From the NCBI RefSeq assembly GCF_009707125.1, contig NZ_WLVL01000039.1, positions 62,001 through 126,000 of the forward strand: 64,000 bases of DNA. The letters are read 5' to 3'. The translations under genes and the position numbers were made by a program. Of the stretch, positions 42,603 through 52,254 are shown piece after piece. Each line of letters starts with the position of its first letter. Within the stretch, counting starts at the first letter, position 1. The DNA comes from Arsenicicoccus cauae (GTDB lineage: Bacteria > Actinomycetota > Actinomycetes > Actinomycetales > Dermatophilaceae). The notes under the pieces were generated by a model. It was not told the origin of the DNA. It did not search any database and saw only the letters and a program-made list of their open reading frames with translations.

Positions 42603-43697
42603 TCAACGAGAGGTGTCAGCGGGGGTGTCAACAGCGTGCGGGAAGCGGCGGCGCAGCCACAGGCTCACGTAGACCAGGCCGACGAGGACGGGCACCTCGA
42701 TGAGCGGGCCGACGACGCCGGCGAGCGCCTGCCCGGAGGTGACGCCGAAGGTCGCGATGGCCACGGCGATGGCCAGCTCGAAGTTGTTGCCCGCGGCGGT
42801 GAAGGCCAGGGTCGTGGTGCGCTCGTAGCTCATCGAGAGCGCGCGCCCGAGGACGTAGGAGACGCCCCACATCAGCGCGAAGTAGACGAGCAGCGGCAGC
42901 GCGATCCGTGCGACGTCCATCGGCCGGCCGGTGATCTGCTCCCCCTGCAGAGCGAACAGGATGACGATGGTGAACAGCAGCCCGTAGAGCGCCCACGGCC
43001 CGACCCGCGGGAGGAAGGAGCGCTCGTAGGACGCACGGCCCCAACGCTTCTCCCCGAGGCGGCGGGACAGGTAGCCGGCCAGCAGCGGGATCCCGAGGAA
43101 GATCAGGACGCTCCTGGCGATCTCCCACGGGGAGACGTCCAGGGCGGACTGCTCGAGCCCGAGCCAGCCGGGCAGCACCGACAGGTAGAACCAGCCGAGG
43201 GCGGCGAACGCGATGACCTGGAAGATCGAGTTGAGGGCCACGAGGACGGCGGCGGCCTCGCGGTCGCCGCAGGCCAGGTCGTTCCAGATGATCACCATGG
43301 CGATGCAGCGGGCGAGCCCGACGATGATCAGGCCGGTGCGGTACTCCGGCAGGTCCGGGAGGAAGGTCCACGCGAGCGCGAACATCAGCGCGGGCCCGAC
43401 GATCCAGTTGAGGACGAGGCTGGAGCCGAGCATCCGGTGGTCGGAGGTGACGGTGTCCAGCCGGTCGTAGCGCACCTTGGCGAGCACGGGGTACATCATC
43501 ACGAGCAGGCCGATGGCGATGGGGAGCGAGACCCCGTCGATCTCGACGGCGGCGAGTGCGTCACCCAGGCCCGGGACGAGGCGACCGAGGAGCAGGCCCC
43601 CCACCATGGCGGCGCCGATCCACGCGGGCAGGTAGCGGTCGAGCGTGGACAGGCGCGCCGCGACCGAGGACTCGGGCGCGCGGTCGGTGGTGGTCAT
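42603..43697 (-). CDS. acr3: Arsenite efflux permease, ACR3 family
   Basis: Arsenite-proton exporter of the BART superfamily. The 364-residue protein has ten membrane segments and the family Cys in LIIVGLARCIAMVIIWNDLA near residue 130, with the conserved AACGDREAAA-like loop (here LACGDREAAAVLVALNSIFQ), and FTAAGNNFELAIAVAIATFG near 302, the discontinuous helix with Glu. Length and motifs are normal. ATG at 43697; the space to arsR (81 bases) holds the shared operator. With arsC it makes the arsenate and arsenite resistance unit. Confidence 0.95.
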   Translation of the reverse strand: MTTTDRAPESSVAARLSTLDRYLPAWIGAAMVGGLLLGRLVPGLGDALAAVEIDGVSLPIAIGLLVMMYPVLAKVRYDRLDTVTSDHRMLGSSLVLNWIVGPALMFALAWTFLPDLPEYRTGLIIVGLARCIAMVIIWNDLACGDREAAAVLVALNSIFQVIAFAALGWFYLSVLPGWLGLEQSALDVSPWEIARSVLIFLGIPLLAGYLSRRLGEKRWGRASYERSFLPRVGPWALYGLLFTIVILFALQGEQITGRPMDVARIALPLLVYFALMWGVSYVLGRALSMSYERTTTLAFTAAGNNFELAIAVAIATFGVTSGQALAGVVGPLIEVPVLVGLVYVSLWLRRRFPHAVDTPADTSR

Positions 43698-43742
43698 GGC
43701 TTCCTCTCATCGACGTCCGTCGATACGGAGCCTGGCACTCGC

Positions 43743-43758
43743 ATTGATAGTTGTCAAT
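43743..43758. promoter_or_regulatory. Likely ArsR operator
   Basis: ATTGATAGTTGTCAAT is an imperfect palindrome (ATTGA..TCAAT ends exact) and the most AT-rich point of the arsR-acr3 gap. ArsR family repressors bind ATTGAC/GTCAAT-like dyads; here it would cover both divergent promoters. Confidence 0.75.
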
Positions 43759-43778
43759 ATGAGGACTACCCTCGACGT

Positions 43779-44138
43779 ATGACGACCCTGGCCACCGCCT
43801 CGACGGACTGCTGCGCCGCGGCCAGCACCCCCCTGATGCCCGCGGATCGCGCCGTCTGCCTCGCCGAGATCTTCAAGGCGCTGGGCGACCCGACCCGCGT
43901 GCGGCTCGTGGGCTACCTGGCCTCGGCGCAGGGCGGCACGGTGTGCGCCTGCCACCTGCCGGACGAGCTGGGGATCAGCCAGCCCACCCTGAGCCACCAC
44001 CTCAAGAGGCTCGTCAGCGCGGGGATCATCACGCGCGAGCAGCGCGGTCGCTGGGCGCACTACGCCGTCGTGCCCGAGGTCCTGGACGTGGCACGCGCTT
44101 TCCTCGGCACCACCACCGGCGACGCCCGCTGCTGCTGA
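43779..44138 (+). CDS. arsR: ArsR-family arsenite-responsive repressor
   Basis: A 119-residue winged-helix repressor. The core reads AEIFKALGDPTRVRLVGYLA near residue 29, CACHLPDELGISQPTLSHHL near 56, and VSAGIITREQRGRWAHYAVV near 78. Cysteines occur as a pair near residue 11, in CAC near 56 and as the final CC, offering a three-thiol arsenite site like that of actinobacterial ArsR rather than the E. coli CVC helix. ATG at 43779 lies six bases after TACCCT, so the RNA is probably leaderless. It is divergent from acr3-arsC. Confidence 0.93.
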   Translation: MTTLATASTDCCAAASTPLMPADRAVCLAEIFKALGDPTRVRLVGYLASAQGGTVCACHLPDELGISQPTLSHHLKRLVSAGIITREQRGRWAHYAVVPEVLDVARAFLGTTTGDARCC

Positions 44139-44180
44139 TCCCGACCCACTGCCGCCACTCGCGGCACCGGGCGCGACGGA

Positions 44181-45092
44181 TCAGGCGTGGACGTGCGCCT
44201 CGTGGTCGCGATGGGACACCGCCTCGAGCTGGAAGGTCGAGTGCTCCACGCTGACCGCGAAGTGCCCGGCCACGCACTCCTGCAGGTGGTCGAGGATCCG
44301 CAGCGCGTGCCCGTCGGAGAAGCACTCGTCGGCGAGCACCACGTGGGCGGACAGGACGGGCAGGCCGGTGGCGACGACCGAGGCGTGCAGGTCGTGCACG
44401 TCGACGACGTGGTCCACCCCGAGGATGTGCCGGCGCACCTCCTCCAGGTCCAGCCCGGACGGCACGCTCTCGAGCAGGATCGACCCGGACTCGCGCAGCA
44501 GCACGAGCGCGCGGGGGACGATCAGGGCCGCGACGGCCAGGCCCGCCACGGCGTCGGCCCGGGCCCACCCGGTCGTGGCGATCACGATCGCGGCGACGAT
44601 GACGGCGACCGAGCCCAGGGCGTCGTTGACCACCTCGAGGAAGGCGGCCCGCATGTTGAGGTTGCTGCCCCGGCTCCCGCTCAGCACGAGCATCGCCACG
44701 AGGTTGCCGATCAGGCCGACCACGCCGACCAGGACCAGGGCGGAGGGCCGGATCTCGGGCGGGGCGAGGAGTCGCTGCACCCCCTCGACGACGGCATACA
44801 CCCCGACGGCCAGCAGGATCGTCGCCTGGCCACCGGCCGCGAGGACCTCGGCCCGCTGCCACCCCCATGTGCGGCGGGCCGACGGCGGTCGCGCCATCAG
44901 GGCCGCGGCCACGAGAGCCACCGCGAGGCCGATGGTGTCGGTGAGCATGTGGGCGGCGTCCACGAGCAGGGCCAGGCTCCCGGTCACCACGGCTCCCACG
45001 ACCTCCGCCACGAGGATGGCCGCGGTGATGCCCAGCGCGATCGCCAGCCGCGTGCGGTTGGAGGTGTCGTGGCCGTGGACGTGGTCGTGCAT
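44181..45092 (-). CDS. Cation diffusion facilitator (CzcD/ZitB type)
   Basis: A 303-residue zinc/cobalt/cadmium exporter. A His-rich N-terminus (HDHVHGHD) precedes six membrane segments; the metal site HxxxD pairs are visible as LVDAAHMLTDTIGLAVALVA near residue 43 and AAFLEVVNDALGSVAVIVAA near 148 (here Asn replaces His: EVVND rather than HxxxD, typical of the altered second site in some CzcD relatives). The C-terminal domain has DVHDLHASVVATGLPVLSAH near 222, and the end is again His-rich. ATG at 45092. It converges on arsR, 42 bases apart. Confidence 0.92.
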   Translation of the reverse strand: MHDHVHGHDTSNRTRLAIALGITAAILVAEVVGAVVTGSLALLVDAAHMLTDTIGLAVALVAAALMARPPSARRTWGWQRAEVLAAGGQATILLAVGVYAVVEGVQRLLAPPEIRPSALVLVGVVGLIGNLVAMLVLSGSRGSNLNMRAAFLEVVNDALGSVAVIVAAIVIATTGWARADAVAGLAVAALIVPRALVLLRESGSILLESVPSGLDLEEVRRHILGVDHVVDVHDLHASVVATGLPVLSAHVVLADECFSDGHALRILDHLQECVAGHFAVSVEHSTFQLEAVSHRDHEAHVHA

Positions 45093-45236
45093 GCGTCGAG
45101 GTTAGCCCCCGCCGACCCCGACTCCGCCGGCCGGCAGGACGCACCGCACTCGCCGACCAGCAGCAAGAGCAACCAGCGGACAGCTCCTGACCGCAGAGGC
45201 CTGGGATGGCACCCACACCTCTGCCATGCTCGCCTC

Positions 45237-46252
<1,016 letters not shown>

Positions 46253-46256
<4 letters not shown>

Positions 46257-47098
46257 GCACGCTCCTCGCCGACGCCAGCACCATCGCCCGACGAAACCTG
46301 ATCAAGATCAAGCGCGTTCCCGACCTGATCGTCTTCACGACGCTGCAGCCGATCATGTTCATCCTGCTGTTCGGCTATGTCTTCGGGTCGCTCGCGGGGT
46401 CCGGCAACGGCCAGGGCTACCGCGAGTTCCTGATGGCCGGGATCTTCGCCCAGACCATCATCTTCGGCGCCACCATCACCGGGTCCGGCATGGCCGAGGA
46501 CATGCAGAAGGGCGTCATCGACCGCTTCCGCACCCTGCCCATGCACCCCGGCGCCGTGCTCACCGGCCGCACCTTCAGCGACCTGCTCAACAACGTGATC
46601 GTGCTCGTCATCATGACGCTGACCGGCCTCGCCATCGGGTGGCGGATCCGCGACGGCCTGCTCAAGGCCGTCCTGGCCTACGCCCTCATGCTGGGCTTCG
46701 CCTACGCCGTGAGCTGGGTCATGGCCTACATCGGGCTCAAGGTGCGTGCGCCGGAGATCTTCAACAACGCGACCTTCATGATCATCTTCCCGCTGACCTT
46801 CATCGCCAACACCTTCGTGCCCAGCGAGAACATGCCTGCCGTGCTGCGCACCATCGCCGGGTGGAACCCCGTCTCCACCATCACGCACGCCGCGCGCGAC
46901 AACTTCGGCAACCTCTTCGCCCTGGCCCCCGGCGGCGGGGCGGGCGGTGGCGCGGGCGCGCAGCAGCTGCGCGAGCAGATCGAGTACACCTGGGCGCTGC
47001 AGCACGCGGAGATCTACACCCTCGCCTGGATCGTGGGTCTGCTGCTGGTGTTCGTGCCGCTGTCGATCCGCGCCTACCAGCGGTCGGTCGCCCGCTGA
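46253..47098 (+). CDS. ABC-2 type permease (DrrB type)
   Basis: Membrane half of the exporter. The 281-residue protein has six membrane segments and the ABC-2 family core: RRNLIKIKRVPDLIVFTTLQ near residue 14, PIMFILLFGYVFGSLAG, KGVIDRFRTLPMHPGAVLTG near 86 (coupling region), and NTFVPSENMPAVLRTIAGWN near 185, followed by PVSTITHAARDNFG. A Gly/Ala-rich loop (GGGAGGGAGA) lies near 228. Translationally coupled to the ATPase (ATGA). Confidence 0.93.
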
Positions 47099-47182
47099 GC
47101 CGGTCGCCTCTCCCTCCCGGCCGTATGCCGGTACCCGGGCCGCAGCTCTCGCAGCGCGTGACGCTCCGCTACGCTCTGAGAG

Positions 47183-47968
47183 GTGCGGCTGCCCAAACTC
47201 ACCCGCGAGGCGGTTCTGATGTCCATCGAGGAGTGTCAGGCCTCATCTGAGGCCACGTTCCTAGATGTTTGCGGATTCGGTATGTACAACATCCAGCATC
47301 GCATTGAGCACCAAGGAGCTACCTACCCAGCGAAGGCCGTCATGGGCCGCGCCTTTTGGCACGTAGACGAAACGGTGGCATGCGCCGCCGATCTTCACGG
47401 CGAGGGCGGCCAGCACGCAATGAAACGACTTGCAGAGGTGGGTTTCTACCCGCCACCCGCTGCAAGCCCGGCGGCGAGCGCGAGCACGGGCACGGCACTG
47501 GGTCCCGTCGTCACGGTTGTGCCGTGCGAGAAGAACACTGCGACAGCGTTCGCGACTGGCCCACAGCCAGCCGGAACAGGTTGCCGCAGCGAGGCCGACC
47601 TCATGCGACGCCTCGAGGAGCAACTTCGCGGGCTGGGGCACCACCCCGGCAGGCTTCGCATCCAGCCAGCCAGCGGCGAGGGCTCCTTCGTCACTGACAC
47701 TTATGACGCCACGTCCAACGTCCTCTACGAGGTGAAGGAGGGGGCGAACCGCGAATCCGTGCGCATGGCCATCGGCCAATTGCTCGATTACTCGAGGTAT
47801 CGGACGCCACTCCCCCATCTCGCCATCGTGCTGCCCGAGTGGCCGGGGCAAGATCTGGCGGACTTGGTGCAGTCGACCGGCATGGCCTTGATCGTCGGCT
47901 CAGAAGCGGGGTTCGTCGGATTGCCCGAGGTCCAGAAGCTGCCGGCGCCACGAACGTCACGACCGTGA
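47183..47968 (+). CDS. Candidate restriction protein: McrA-like head domain with PD-(D/E)XK nuclease
   Basis: A 261-residue protein, less GC-rich than its neighbours. Residues 4-90 resemble the N-terminal head domain of ScoMcrA-like modification-dependent enzymes: LTREAVLMSIEECQASSEAT, then FGMYNIQHRIEHQGATYPAK and MKRLAEVGFY. After a Ser/Ala linker, residues 135-250 look like a PD-(D/E)XK nuclease: FVTDTYDATSNVLYEVKEGA near 170, with Asp then Glu-x-Lys, and ESVRMAIGQLLDYSRYRTPL. It lacks the HNH of ScoMcrA. GTG at 47183 is seven bases after TACGCT (47170-47175). It precedes the Mrr-like gene by 37 bases. Activity is inferred from fold-level likeness only. Confidence 0.6.
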   Translation: MRLPKLTREAVLMSIEECQASSEATFLDVCGFGMYNIQHRIEHQGATYPAKAVMGRAFWHVDETVACAADLHGEGGQHAMKRLAEVGFYPPPAASPAASASTGTALGPVVTVVPCEKNTATAFATGPQPAGTGCRSEADLMRRLEEQLRGLGHHPGRLRIQPASGEGSFVTDTYDATSNVLYEVKEGANRESVRMAIGQLLDYSRYRTPLPHLAIVLPEWPGQDLADLVQSTGMALIVGSEAGFVGLPEVQKLPAPRTSRP

Positions 47969-48005
47969 CAGTCTGTAGTCGTCGATCCCAGAGGAGATGA
48001 GAGCC

Positions 48006-49067
48006 ATGACGGCCATGTGGGGTATTCACAACGACGCGCTCGGCGCCGAGCTGGTGGAGAAGGGCTTCATCTCGATCGGCTGGGACGAGGTCGGCGACAT
48101 CCGGGCCATAGGCAACGACCGGTCATCGCTGAAGGCAGCCGTGACGCGGACGTACCCCGGGAGCAAGCCCGGCGCGTTCCCGGTATGGGCCGGGGTGCTG
48201 CACAGGTTCGCCTATGAGATCGAGGAGGGCGACCTCGTCGTGGCTCCCTACAAGGCGGACGGCACAATCAACTTCGGCAGGGTGGTCGGAGGCTACGAGT
48301 ACCACGCCGAGGAGCGCGTGCATCGCCATCGGCGGCGCGTCGAATGGCTCCGGACCGGCGTCGCCCGCGGCTTGTTCCCCCAATCAGCGCTCTACGAGAT
48401 CGGCTCGGCCGTGACGCTGTTCCGGATCCGCCGACACGAGCACATCTTCCAGGAGTTCCTCGCCACGCCTGACGAGGAGGCCTTCGAGGCAGCGGCGACT
48501 GCGGTCGAGGATGCAGCCACAGGGGCGGTCGATGCCGAGCCCGACGACGGGTTGGCTCCCACCCCTGCCGAGGAGGAGCCCAACGCCGACCGGATCCAGC
48601 AGCACACCCAGGACTTCATCGTGCGGACGCTGCACCGCAGCCTCACTCACGAGCAGTTCGAGCTCTTCACCGCTGATCTGCTCCGCGTGATGGGATACCA
48701 GGCCCGCACCACCAGCTATTCGCAGGATGGCGGGGTCGACGTGATCGCCCACAAGGACCGTCTCGGGCTCGAAGCGCCCCTCATCAAGGTGCAATGCAAG
48801 CACACGACCGTCAGCCAGGGGGCACCGCAGGTCCAGCAGCTCGTCGGCACGCTCTCGCGCGGAGAGGTCGGGCTCTTCGTGGCGTTGGGGACCTACACCC
48901 GGGACGCGCAGGCTGTGGAACGCATGCGACAGGATTTGCGGCTCCTGAGCGGCTCAGACATCGCCAATCTCGTCCTGAACCACTACGAGGCGCTCCCGAT
49001 CCGATGGCGGGACGTCATCAAGCTCCGCCGGGTGTACGTCGTGGACCTCCCGCCCGAGGAGCAATGA
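48006..49067 (+). CDS. EVE-like/Mrr-type restriction endonuclease
   Basis: A 353-residue two-domain protein. Residues 3-125 are an EVE/PUA-like base-reading domain (MWGIHNDALGAELVEKGFIS, GWDEVGDIRAIGNDR, DLVVAPYKADGTINFGRVVG). A Glu/Ala-rich linker covers 160-195. Residues 205-345 are an Mrr-type nuclease: HEQFELFTADLLRVMGYQAR near 220, TSYSQDGGVDVIAHKD near 240 and LIKVQCKHTTVSQGAPQVQQ near 262, giving the Asp and Gln-x-Lys catalytic set. Mrr-like enzymes cut modified DNA. ATG at 48006 has AGAGGAG nine bases upstream; the in-frame ATG at 47997 is too close to it. Probably one transcript with the preceding gene. Confidence 0.8.
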   Translation: MTAMWGIHNDALGAELVEKGFISIGWDEVGDIRAIGNDRSSLKAAVTRTYPGSKPGAFPVWAGVLHRFAYEIEEGDLVVAPYKADGTINFGRVVGGYEYHAEERVHRHRRRVEWLRTGVARGLFPQSALYEIGSAVTLFRIRRHEHIFQEFLATPDEEAFEAAATAVEDAATGAVDAEPDDGLAPTPAEEEPNADRIQQHTQDFIVRTLHRSLTHEQFELFTADLLRVMGYQARTTSYSQDGGVDVIAHKDRLGLEAPLIKVQCKHTTVSQGAPQVQQLVGTLSRGEVGLFVALGTYTRDAQAVERMRQDLRLLSGSDIANLVLNHYEALPIRWRDVIKLRRVYVVDLPPEEQ

Positions 49068-49107
49068 AAAACCCGGCCTCAGAGAGACCGGGTGGGTTAT
49101 GACTACA

Positions 49108-49147
49108 GATTAGCAGGGGTTGGGCATGGGCCCAACCCCTGCTAATC
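49108..49147. terminator. Strong bidirectional terminator
   Basis: GATTAGCAGGGGTTGGGC pairs perfectly over 18 bp with GCCCAACCCCTGCTAATC around a 4-base loop, between the Mrr-like gene and the NYN remnant, which converge. A smaller stem (ACCCGG / CCGGGT) lies just after the Mrr stop at about 49071-49093. Confidence 0.92.
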
Positions 49148-49152
49148 GGCCT

Positions 49153-49880
49153 TCACCAGTTGGGCGGCTTCGAGATCCGCTCGACCACGGGTGGGAGCTG
49201 GTGCTTCAGGAAGTCTTCCGGACCGAGCCTCCGCCACCAGTGCCTCCCTGCACCCTGGCCGCGTTGTCCTCGGAGGTCCCCGGCGTGCCTGTTGCCGTGC
49301 GGGTTGACCAGGCCGACGGGCACGCGCTCACGGGCGATGTGCACGGGCAGCTTCAGGTCCGAGTCGTTGGATATGACGACCGCCGCGTCAACAGCCCCGG
49401 TGAGGACGTCGGTGAGGAGGTGCGTGGCTACGTTGACGTCGGAGCCCTTCTCCTCCTGGTGCAGGATCGAGACCATGAACACAGCGTCGGCTCGAGAGGT
49501 GCCCATGGGCGCCTGAACCATCACCGGCCACGCCGGCGAAACCAGCTCGATGCCGCCAGGGTCCTTCTTGACCGCCAGAGGACGGTAGCGGACGCCTGTC
49601 TGATACTTGCCGAACTCGACAGGTCGACGCTCCCAGACTGCTGCAGCGCCTGGAAGTAGAGGAACTGCTTGGCGTATCCGGACGGATTGAGCCCTTGGTC
49701 AATCGGAGCGGAGCAGTACGCGACGCGCTCGATCTGAGCCTCCGGCCAACCCCGCTGCTCTTCAACCAAGGTCGCGCTGAGCCCTCGTACATCCAGCCAC
49801 CTCCAGCCTTCGGCATCACCGCACTGCTTGCGGCCGCCGTAGTAGAGGTTGAACCCGTCGACGTAGACCCCGACCTTCAT
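49153..49880 (-). pseudogene. NYN-domain (PIN-like) nuclease, frameshifted
   Basis: Starts MKVGVYVDGFNLYYGGRKQC, the NYN opening with the first catalytic Asp, and runs in frame to about 49620. There the reading shifts by one base, then continues as [54 protein letters not shown], and [20 protein letters not shown] (second acidic cluster) to a stop at 49153. A single missing base in the run CTGTCGAG would restore a protein of about 240 residues. Family members are metal-dependent RNases. The ATG overlaps the stop of the HsdR remnant (ATGA). A sequencing error is possible. Confidence 0.8.
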
Positions 49881-50450
49881 GACGTCCTGCCGGTGCTGTA
49901 CCTGGGAGCCATCACCTCCATCTGCTCGATCACCAGCCGGATGGCCTCAGGCTGCTTGTCCGGCGGGTAGTCGTACTTCACCAGCAGGCGCTTGACGGTG
50001 GACCGCAGCTTGGCCCGGACGTCTTCGCGCACGGTCCAGTCGGTGGAGGTGTCGCGGCGCATGATCGTGACGAGCTCGCGTGCGATCTGCGCGAGGACGT
50101 CGTCGCCGAGCAGGTCGCGGGCGGACTCGTTGGCGCCGACGGCGTCCCAGTAGGCCAGCTCGTCGCGGTCGAGGGGTGGCGTGAACCTCTCCTCGCGTTC
50201 GGCTTCCTCGCGGATCTCGTCGGCCACGCGGAGCAGCTCTTCGAGGACTTCGGCGGAGGTGAGCTGGCCGTTCACATAGCGGTTGGTCAGCTCGGCGAGG
50301 CGCTCGGAGAACTGGCGTTCGCGCACGATGTTGCCGCCGGTGAGGGTGCGCACGTCTTCGGTGAGGGCGGCGCGGAGCGCTTCGATGTACTGGTCGGCCT
50401 CTTCCTGGCCCTCATCGATGGGCTCGCGCCCCTGCTGTGGACCGTAGGTG
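49877..50450 (-). pseudogene. Tail of a type I restriction enzyme R subunit
   Basis: About 185 codons match the C-terminal helical domain of HsdR (DUF3387 region): QFSERLAELTNRYVNGQLTS, AEVLEELLRVADEIREEAER, LDRDELAYWDAVGANESARD, IARELVTIMRRDTSTDWTVR and VKRLLVKYDYPPDKQPEAIR. The PD-(D/E)XK nuclease and helicase motor, roughly 850 residues, are absent; homology starts abruptly near 50450, and no hsdM or hsdS is in the window. A stranded 3' end of a lost type I system. The frame remains open to 50569 but that part is not HsdR-like. Confidence 0.8.
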
Positions 50451-50771
50451 AGCAGTCGTCGCCGACGCTCTCGGCACCGCCACCAGACAGCGGCCCGCAT
50501 GCGGCGGAGCCGAGCTCCATGCCAACCGGCGCACGGCCACTCCCGTTGCACCCAGCGGCGGCCCGTCAAACGGCTCGGTCCCGACCGAGACCCACGTCGA
50601 GCCCATGAATGTCATCCACCAGACGGGGCGGCGATGACGAGAATTCTGGTGAGGCCCGCCCTCTTTTCGTCGCTACATCCTGCGTAGTTTCCGTCGGAGG
50701 CGTAGGTTGCCGGACGGGAAGATGCACGTCGACCTGTGAACCCTCTGTGACCTCAACGGAAGGAGGCACCC
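50451..50771. other. Breakpoint and upstream region of the MFS gene
   Basis: About 320 bases without a recognisable gene. The left part is where HsdR homology ends; the right part (50640-50771) is locally AT-richer and must contain the promoter of the MFS gene, whose ATG is preceded by GGAAGGAGG. No terminal inverted repeats or integrase traces were seen. Confidence 0.45.
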
Positions 50772-52244
50772 ATGACGGCTGCTGCATCCACCGAGGACAA
50801 GCCGGTCCGCAGCATGATCCCGGCGCGCATGGACAAGATGCCCTGGTCGCGCTTCCACTGGATGGTCATCTTCGGCCTCGGCACGGCCTGGATCCTCGAC
50901 GGTCTCGAGGTCCAGATCGTCGCCGCAGGCGGCTTCGAGAAGTCGCTCGGCATGAGCTCGGCGCAGGTCGGCCTGGCCGGCACCGTCTACCTGCTCGGCG
51001 AGGTGATCGGCGCGCTGACCTTCGGCCGGCTGACTGACTCCCTCGGCCGCAAGAAGCTGTTCGTCCTGACGCTGTTCGTCTACCTGGCCGGATCGGCGCT
51101 GGCCGCCATCTCCCCCAACATGTGGATCTTCCTCGCGTGCCGGTTCATCTCCGGGGCGGGCATCGGCGGCGAGTACTCCGCGGTCAACTCCGCCGTCGAC
51201 GAGCTCATCCCCGGCAGGTACCGCGGCCGCGTGGACCTGGCCATCAACGGCACCTACTGGCTCGGTGCCGGTCTCGGCGCCGCCGCGAGCGCGTACTTCC
51301 TGGCGGAGGGCCGCTTCGACGACAACCTCGGCTGGCGCATCGCCTTCCTGCTCGGCCCGATCCTCGGCCTCGGCATCATCTACCTGCGCCGCCACATCCC
51401 GGAGAGCCCTCGCTGGATGCTCACCCACGGCCGCGGCGAGGAGGCCGAGGGCATCGTCTCCGGCATCGAGCAGGACGCGCAGGCCCAGGGCAAGGCGCTG
51501 CCCGAGCTGTCCGAGGACCAGGCCATGTGGATCAAGCCCCGCGAGGGCCTGAGCCCCAAACAGCTGCGCTACGTCTTCTTCACGATGTACCCCTCGCGCA
51601 CCTTCCTCGGCGCCACGCTGATGATCACGCAGTCCTTCCTCTACAACGCGATCTTCTTCACCTACTCCCTCGTGCTGCAGAACTTCTACGGGCTCACTGC
51701 GGCGAGCGCGGCGATCTACTTCTTCCCCTTCGCCGTCGGCAACCTCCTCGGTCCGTTGCTGCTGGGACCGTTGTTCGACACCGTCGGGCGCCGCAAGATG
51801 ATTGCGGGCTGCTACTCCTTCGCCGCCGTCGTCCTGCTGGTCTCGGCGTGGATGTTCCAGGCCAACATGATCAACGCCTGGGTGCACACCGCCTTCTGGT
51901 GCGTGGCCTTCTTCTTCGCCTCCGCGGGCGCCTCGGCCGGCTACCTGACGGTCTCCGAGATCTTCCCGCTGGAGGTCCGCGGCCAGGCCATCTCCTACTT
52001 CTTCGCGATCGCCCAGGTCTTCGGCTCGATCGGCCCCGTCTTCTACGGCTGGCTGATCGGTGAGGGCAAGGACCGCGACCCGATGTTCTGGGGCTATGTC
52101 ATCGCGTCGGTGATCATGCTCTTCGGCGCCTTCGTGGCGGCGAAGTGGGGCGTCGACGCCGAGGGCAAGTCGCTCGAGGAGATCGCGCCCCCGCTCACGA
52201 GCTATGACGAGCAGGGCAACGAGACCACCAAGCTCCCGGTGTGA
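50772..52244 (+). CDS. MFS transporter (sugar porter/metabolite type)
   Basis: A 490-residue major facilitator with 12 membrane segments. The family A-loop appears as FGRLTDSLGRKKLFVLTLFV near residue 78, the segment ACRFISGAGIGGEYSAVNSA near 115 (sugar-porter-like R-x-G-G-E), PESPRWMLTHGRGEEAEGIV near 210 and the second-half loop FDTVGRRKMIAGCY near 335. RGxxGE and PESPRW mark it as a sugar/aromatic-acid porter relative. Substrate unknown. ATG at 50772 has GGAAGGAGG upstream. It is followed 10 bases later by a UspA gene, likely co-transcribed. Confidence 0.9.
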   Translation: MTAAASTEDKPVRSMIPARMDKMPWSRFHWMVIFGLGTAWILDGLEVQIVAAGGFEKSLGMSSAQVGLAGTVYLLGEVIGALTFGRLTDSLGRKKLFVLTLFVYLAGSALAAISPNMWIFLACRFISGAGIGGEYSAVNSAVDELIPGRYRGRVDLAINGTYWLGAGLGAAASAYFLAEGRFDDNLGWRIAFLLGPILGLGIIYLRRHIPESPRWMLTHGRGEEAEGIVSGIEQDAQAQGKALPELSEDQAMWIKPREGLSPKQLRYVFFTMYPSRTFLGATLMITQSFLYNAIFFTYSLVLQNFYGLTAASAAIYFFPFAVGNLLGPLLLGPLFDTVGRRKMIAGCYSFAAVVLLVSAWMFQANMINAWVHTAFWCVAFFFASAGASAGYLTVSEIFPLEVRGQAISYFFAIAQVFGSIGPVFYGWLIGEGKDRDPMFWGYVIASVIMLFGAFVAAKWGVDAEGKSLEEIAPPLTSYDEQGNETTKLPV

Positions 52245-52254
52245 GGAGGCCCAG

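Noticed and set aside
44139-44180. Terminator between arsR and the CDF gene
   Set aside because: Only a 6-bp stem (TGCCGC/GCGGCA) is present, too weak to call.
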